From: Clostridia bacterium
GTDB taxonomy: Bacteria > Bacillota_A > Clostridia > Oscillospirales > CAG-272
Assembly (NCBI GenBank): GCA_017468115.1
Contig: JAFUJS010000019.1
Coordinates: forward strand, 1 to 64,000
Direction: 5' to 3'
DNA length: 64,000 nt
The stretch's first letter is position 1. Each line of letters starts with the position of its first letter. A program made the position numbers and the translations under genes. The notes beneath the pieces were generated by a model. The model did not search any database. It worked only from the letters and a program-made list of their open reading frames with translations, and was not told where the DNA came from. Of the stretch, positions 63,480 to 64,000 are shown in pieces.

Positions 63480-64000
63480 CTAATCCTCTTCATTTTCGAA
63501 ATATTCCCTATAATCCCTTTCAGTGTCCCAAACCATTGCGTGAGTTGCATAAATTGCCTTTGTTTCCTCGCTTGGCATTTCCATATAATTAGGTCCATAG
63601 CGCAGAGTAAGATATTCCTCCACACCCTGAGGTGCAACAAGCTGAACCTTTTCAAAAGGAACTCTGCGTCCCTCTCCAAAAAGTTCTGTCTTGTAAAAGC
63701 TGTTTTTGAACTTAGCCCTTCCAAACAAATGTGTGACCTCTTCTGTTGGTTTTTTATTATATCTTCTAACCAAGTGCAAAAGAAGCTTTTTGAAGGGTCC
63801 CCATACAACGCACTTCGCTATAAATATTTCTATTTTTTTCTTCTTGCTATCGGTTTCGTAGGCTGTTTTTGAAATAGCCTTTGCCTTCAAAAGACCTGCG
63901 GCATAGTATTGTACCTTTTTGCCAAATTTGCTTTTTGCAGAGTTGTTAAGACACATTATATCTACGAAAATACCTTGATGCTTTTTCTTGTTGTTTTTAT
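63480..64000 (-). CDS. LicD family protein, N-terminus beyond the window
   Basis: The frame is open from 63480 to the right edge: upstream of the ATG at 63956 it continues through codons giving KKKHQGIFVDI with no stop. G-I-F-V-D-I is the conserved middle motif of LicD proteins, followed by helices and a C-terminal RRVPFEKVQLVAPQGVEEYL then YGPNYMEMPSEE, which matches the LicD end. So the gene is a second LicD-type transferase cut by the window, and the internal ATG at 63956 is not its start. The catalytic N-terminal motif lies outside. Confidence 0.82.
   Translation of the reverse strand, partial: KNNKKKHQGIFVDIMCLNNSAKSKFGKKVQYYAAGLLKAKAISKTAYETDSKKKKIEIFIAKCVVWGPFKKLLLHLVRRYNKKPTEEVTHLFGRAKFKNSFYKTELFGEGRRVPFEKVQLVAPQGVEEYLTLRYGPNYMEMPSEETKAIYATHAMVWDTERDYREYFENEED

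Noticed and set aside
63480..63956. A complete 158-aa gene starting at the ATG at 63956
   Set aside because: The frame stays open upstream to the window edge and codes for the conserved G-I-F-V-D-I motif of LicD proteins, so the ATG is internal.

Overview
The window looks like chromosome from a low-GC Gram-positive bacterium of the Clostridia (Bacillota). The evidence is an hrcA-grpE-dnaK-dnaJ-prmA heat-shock cluster under a CIRCE operator, lipobox-type lipoproteins, AGGAGG ribosome binding sites, sigma-A promoters, BspA-like and InlB-like surface repeats, and a MoxR/DUF58/von Willebrand operon. An animal-gut or rumen origin is plausible, but this is inference. I cannot name a genus. No rRNA, tRNA, CRISPR array or intact transposase gene was seen.

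1-17.4 kb is an AT-rich accessory region. It holds small genes of phage/plasmid flavour: a winged-helix protein, a DUF669-like protein, a DUF4314 protein, a serine recombinase and a pair of paralogues of unknown family. It also holds a protein whose C-terminal domain I recall from macro-domain proteins, and about 113-bp tandem repeats. The largest gene in the window is here, a 3,046-residue surface protein with leucine-rich repeats followed by 20 tandem 68-residue repeats, in an operon with a 104-aa protein and a lipoprotein. A promoter-to-terminator unit with a perfect 19-bp closing stem, probably a 6S-like RNA or a leader RNA, lies upstream of that operon. Direct repeats just past the 3' end of lysS may mark an integration boundary.

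17.4-38.1 kb is core genome, mostly on the minus strand: lysS, greA, an S41 protease and a CdaR/PucR-type regulator; then rsmE, a miniature inverted-repeat element with a lipoprotein gene beside it, and the heat-shock operon ending in prmA. Next come a large secreted glycoside-hydrolase lipoprotein, an amidase-like protein, a phosphate transporter, an RluA-type pseudouridine synthase, gpmI and a UPF0340 protein. A small cassette follows (38.05-39.75 kb): a divergent XRE repressor and zinc-ribbon membrane protein with two operator-like palindromes, flanked by near-identical terminators.

39.8-50.5 kb is one five-gene minus-strand operon from a clear promoter: a 1,033-aa acidic coiled-coil membrane protein with two EF-hand-like loops, a MoxR AAA+ ATPase, a DUF58 protein, a BatA-like vWA membrane protein and a double-vWA membrane protein. 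This looks like a MoxR-type chaperone system acting on membrane-bound vWA proteins at the cell surface. Behind its promoter is an orphan block rich in short perfect hairpins (50.6-50.83 kb).

51-64 kb is a surface polysaccharide operon on the minus strand that runs off the right edge. It contains the three UDP-N-acetyl-L-fucosamine enzymes (FnlA, FnlB, FnlC), a nucleotidyltransferase-fold protein, four glycosyltransferases, two LicD-type transferases (one cut by the window edge), a Wzx-type flippase and a Wzy/EpsG-type polymerase. The likely product is a FucNAc-containing capsule or wall polysaccharide decorated by LicD-type phospho-transfer.
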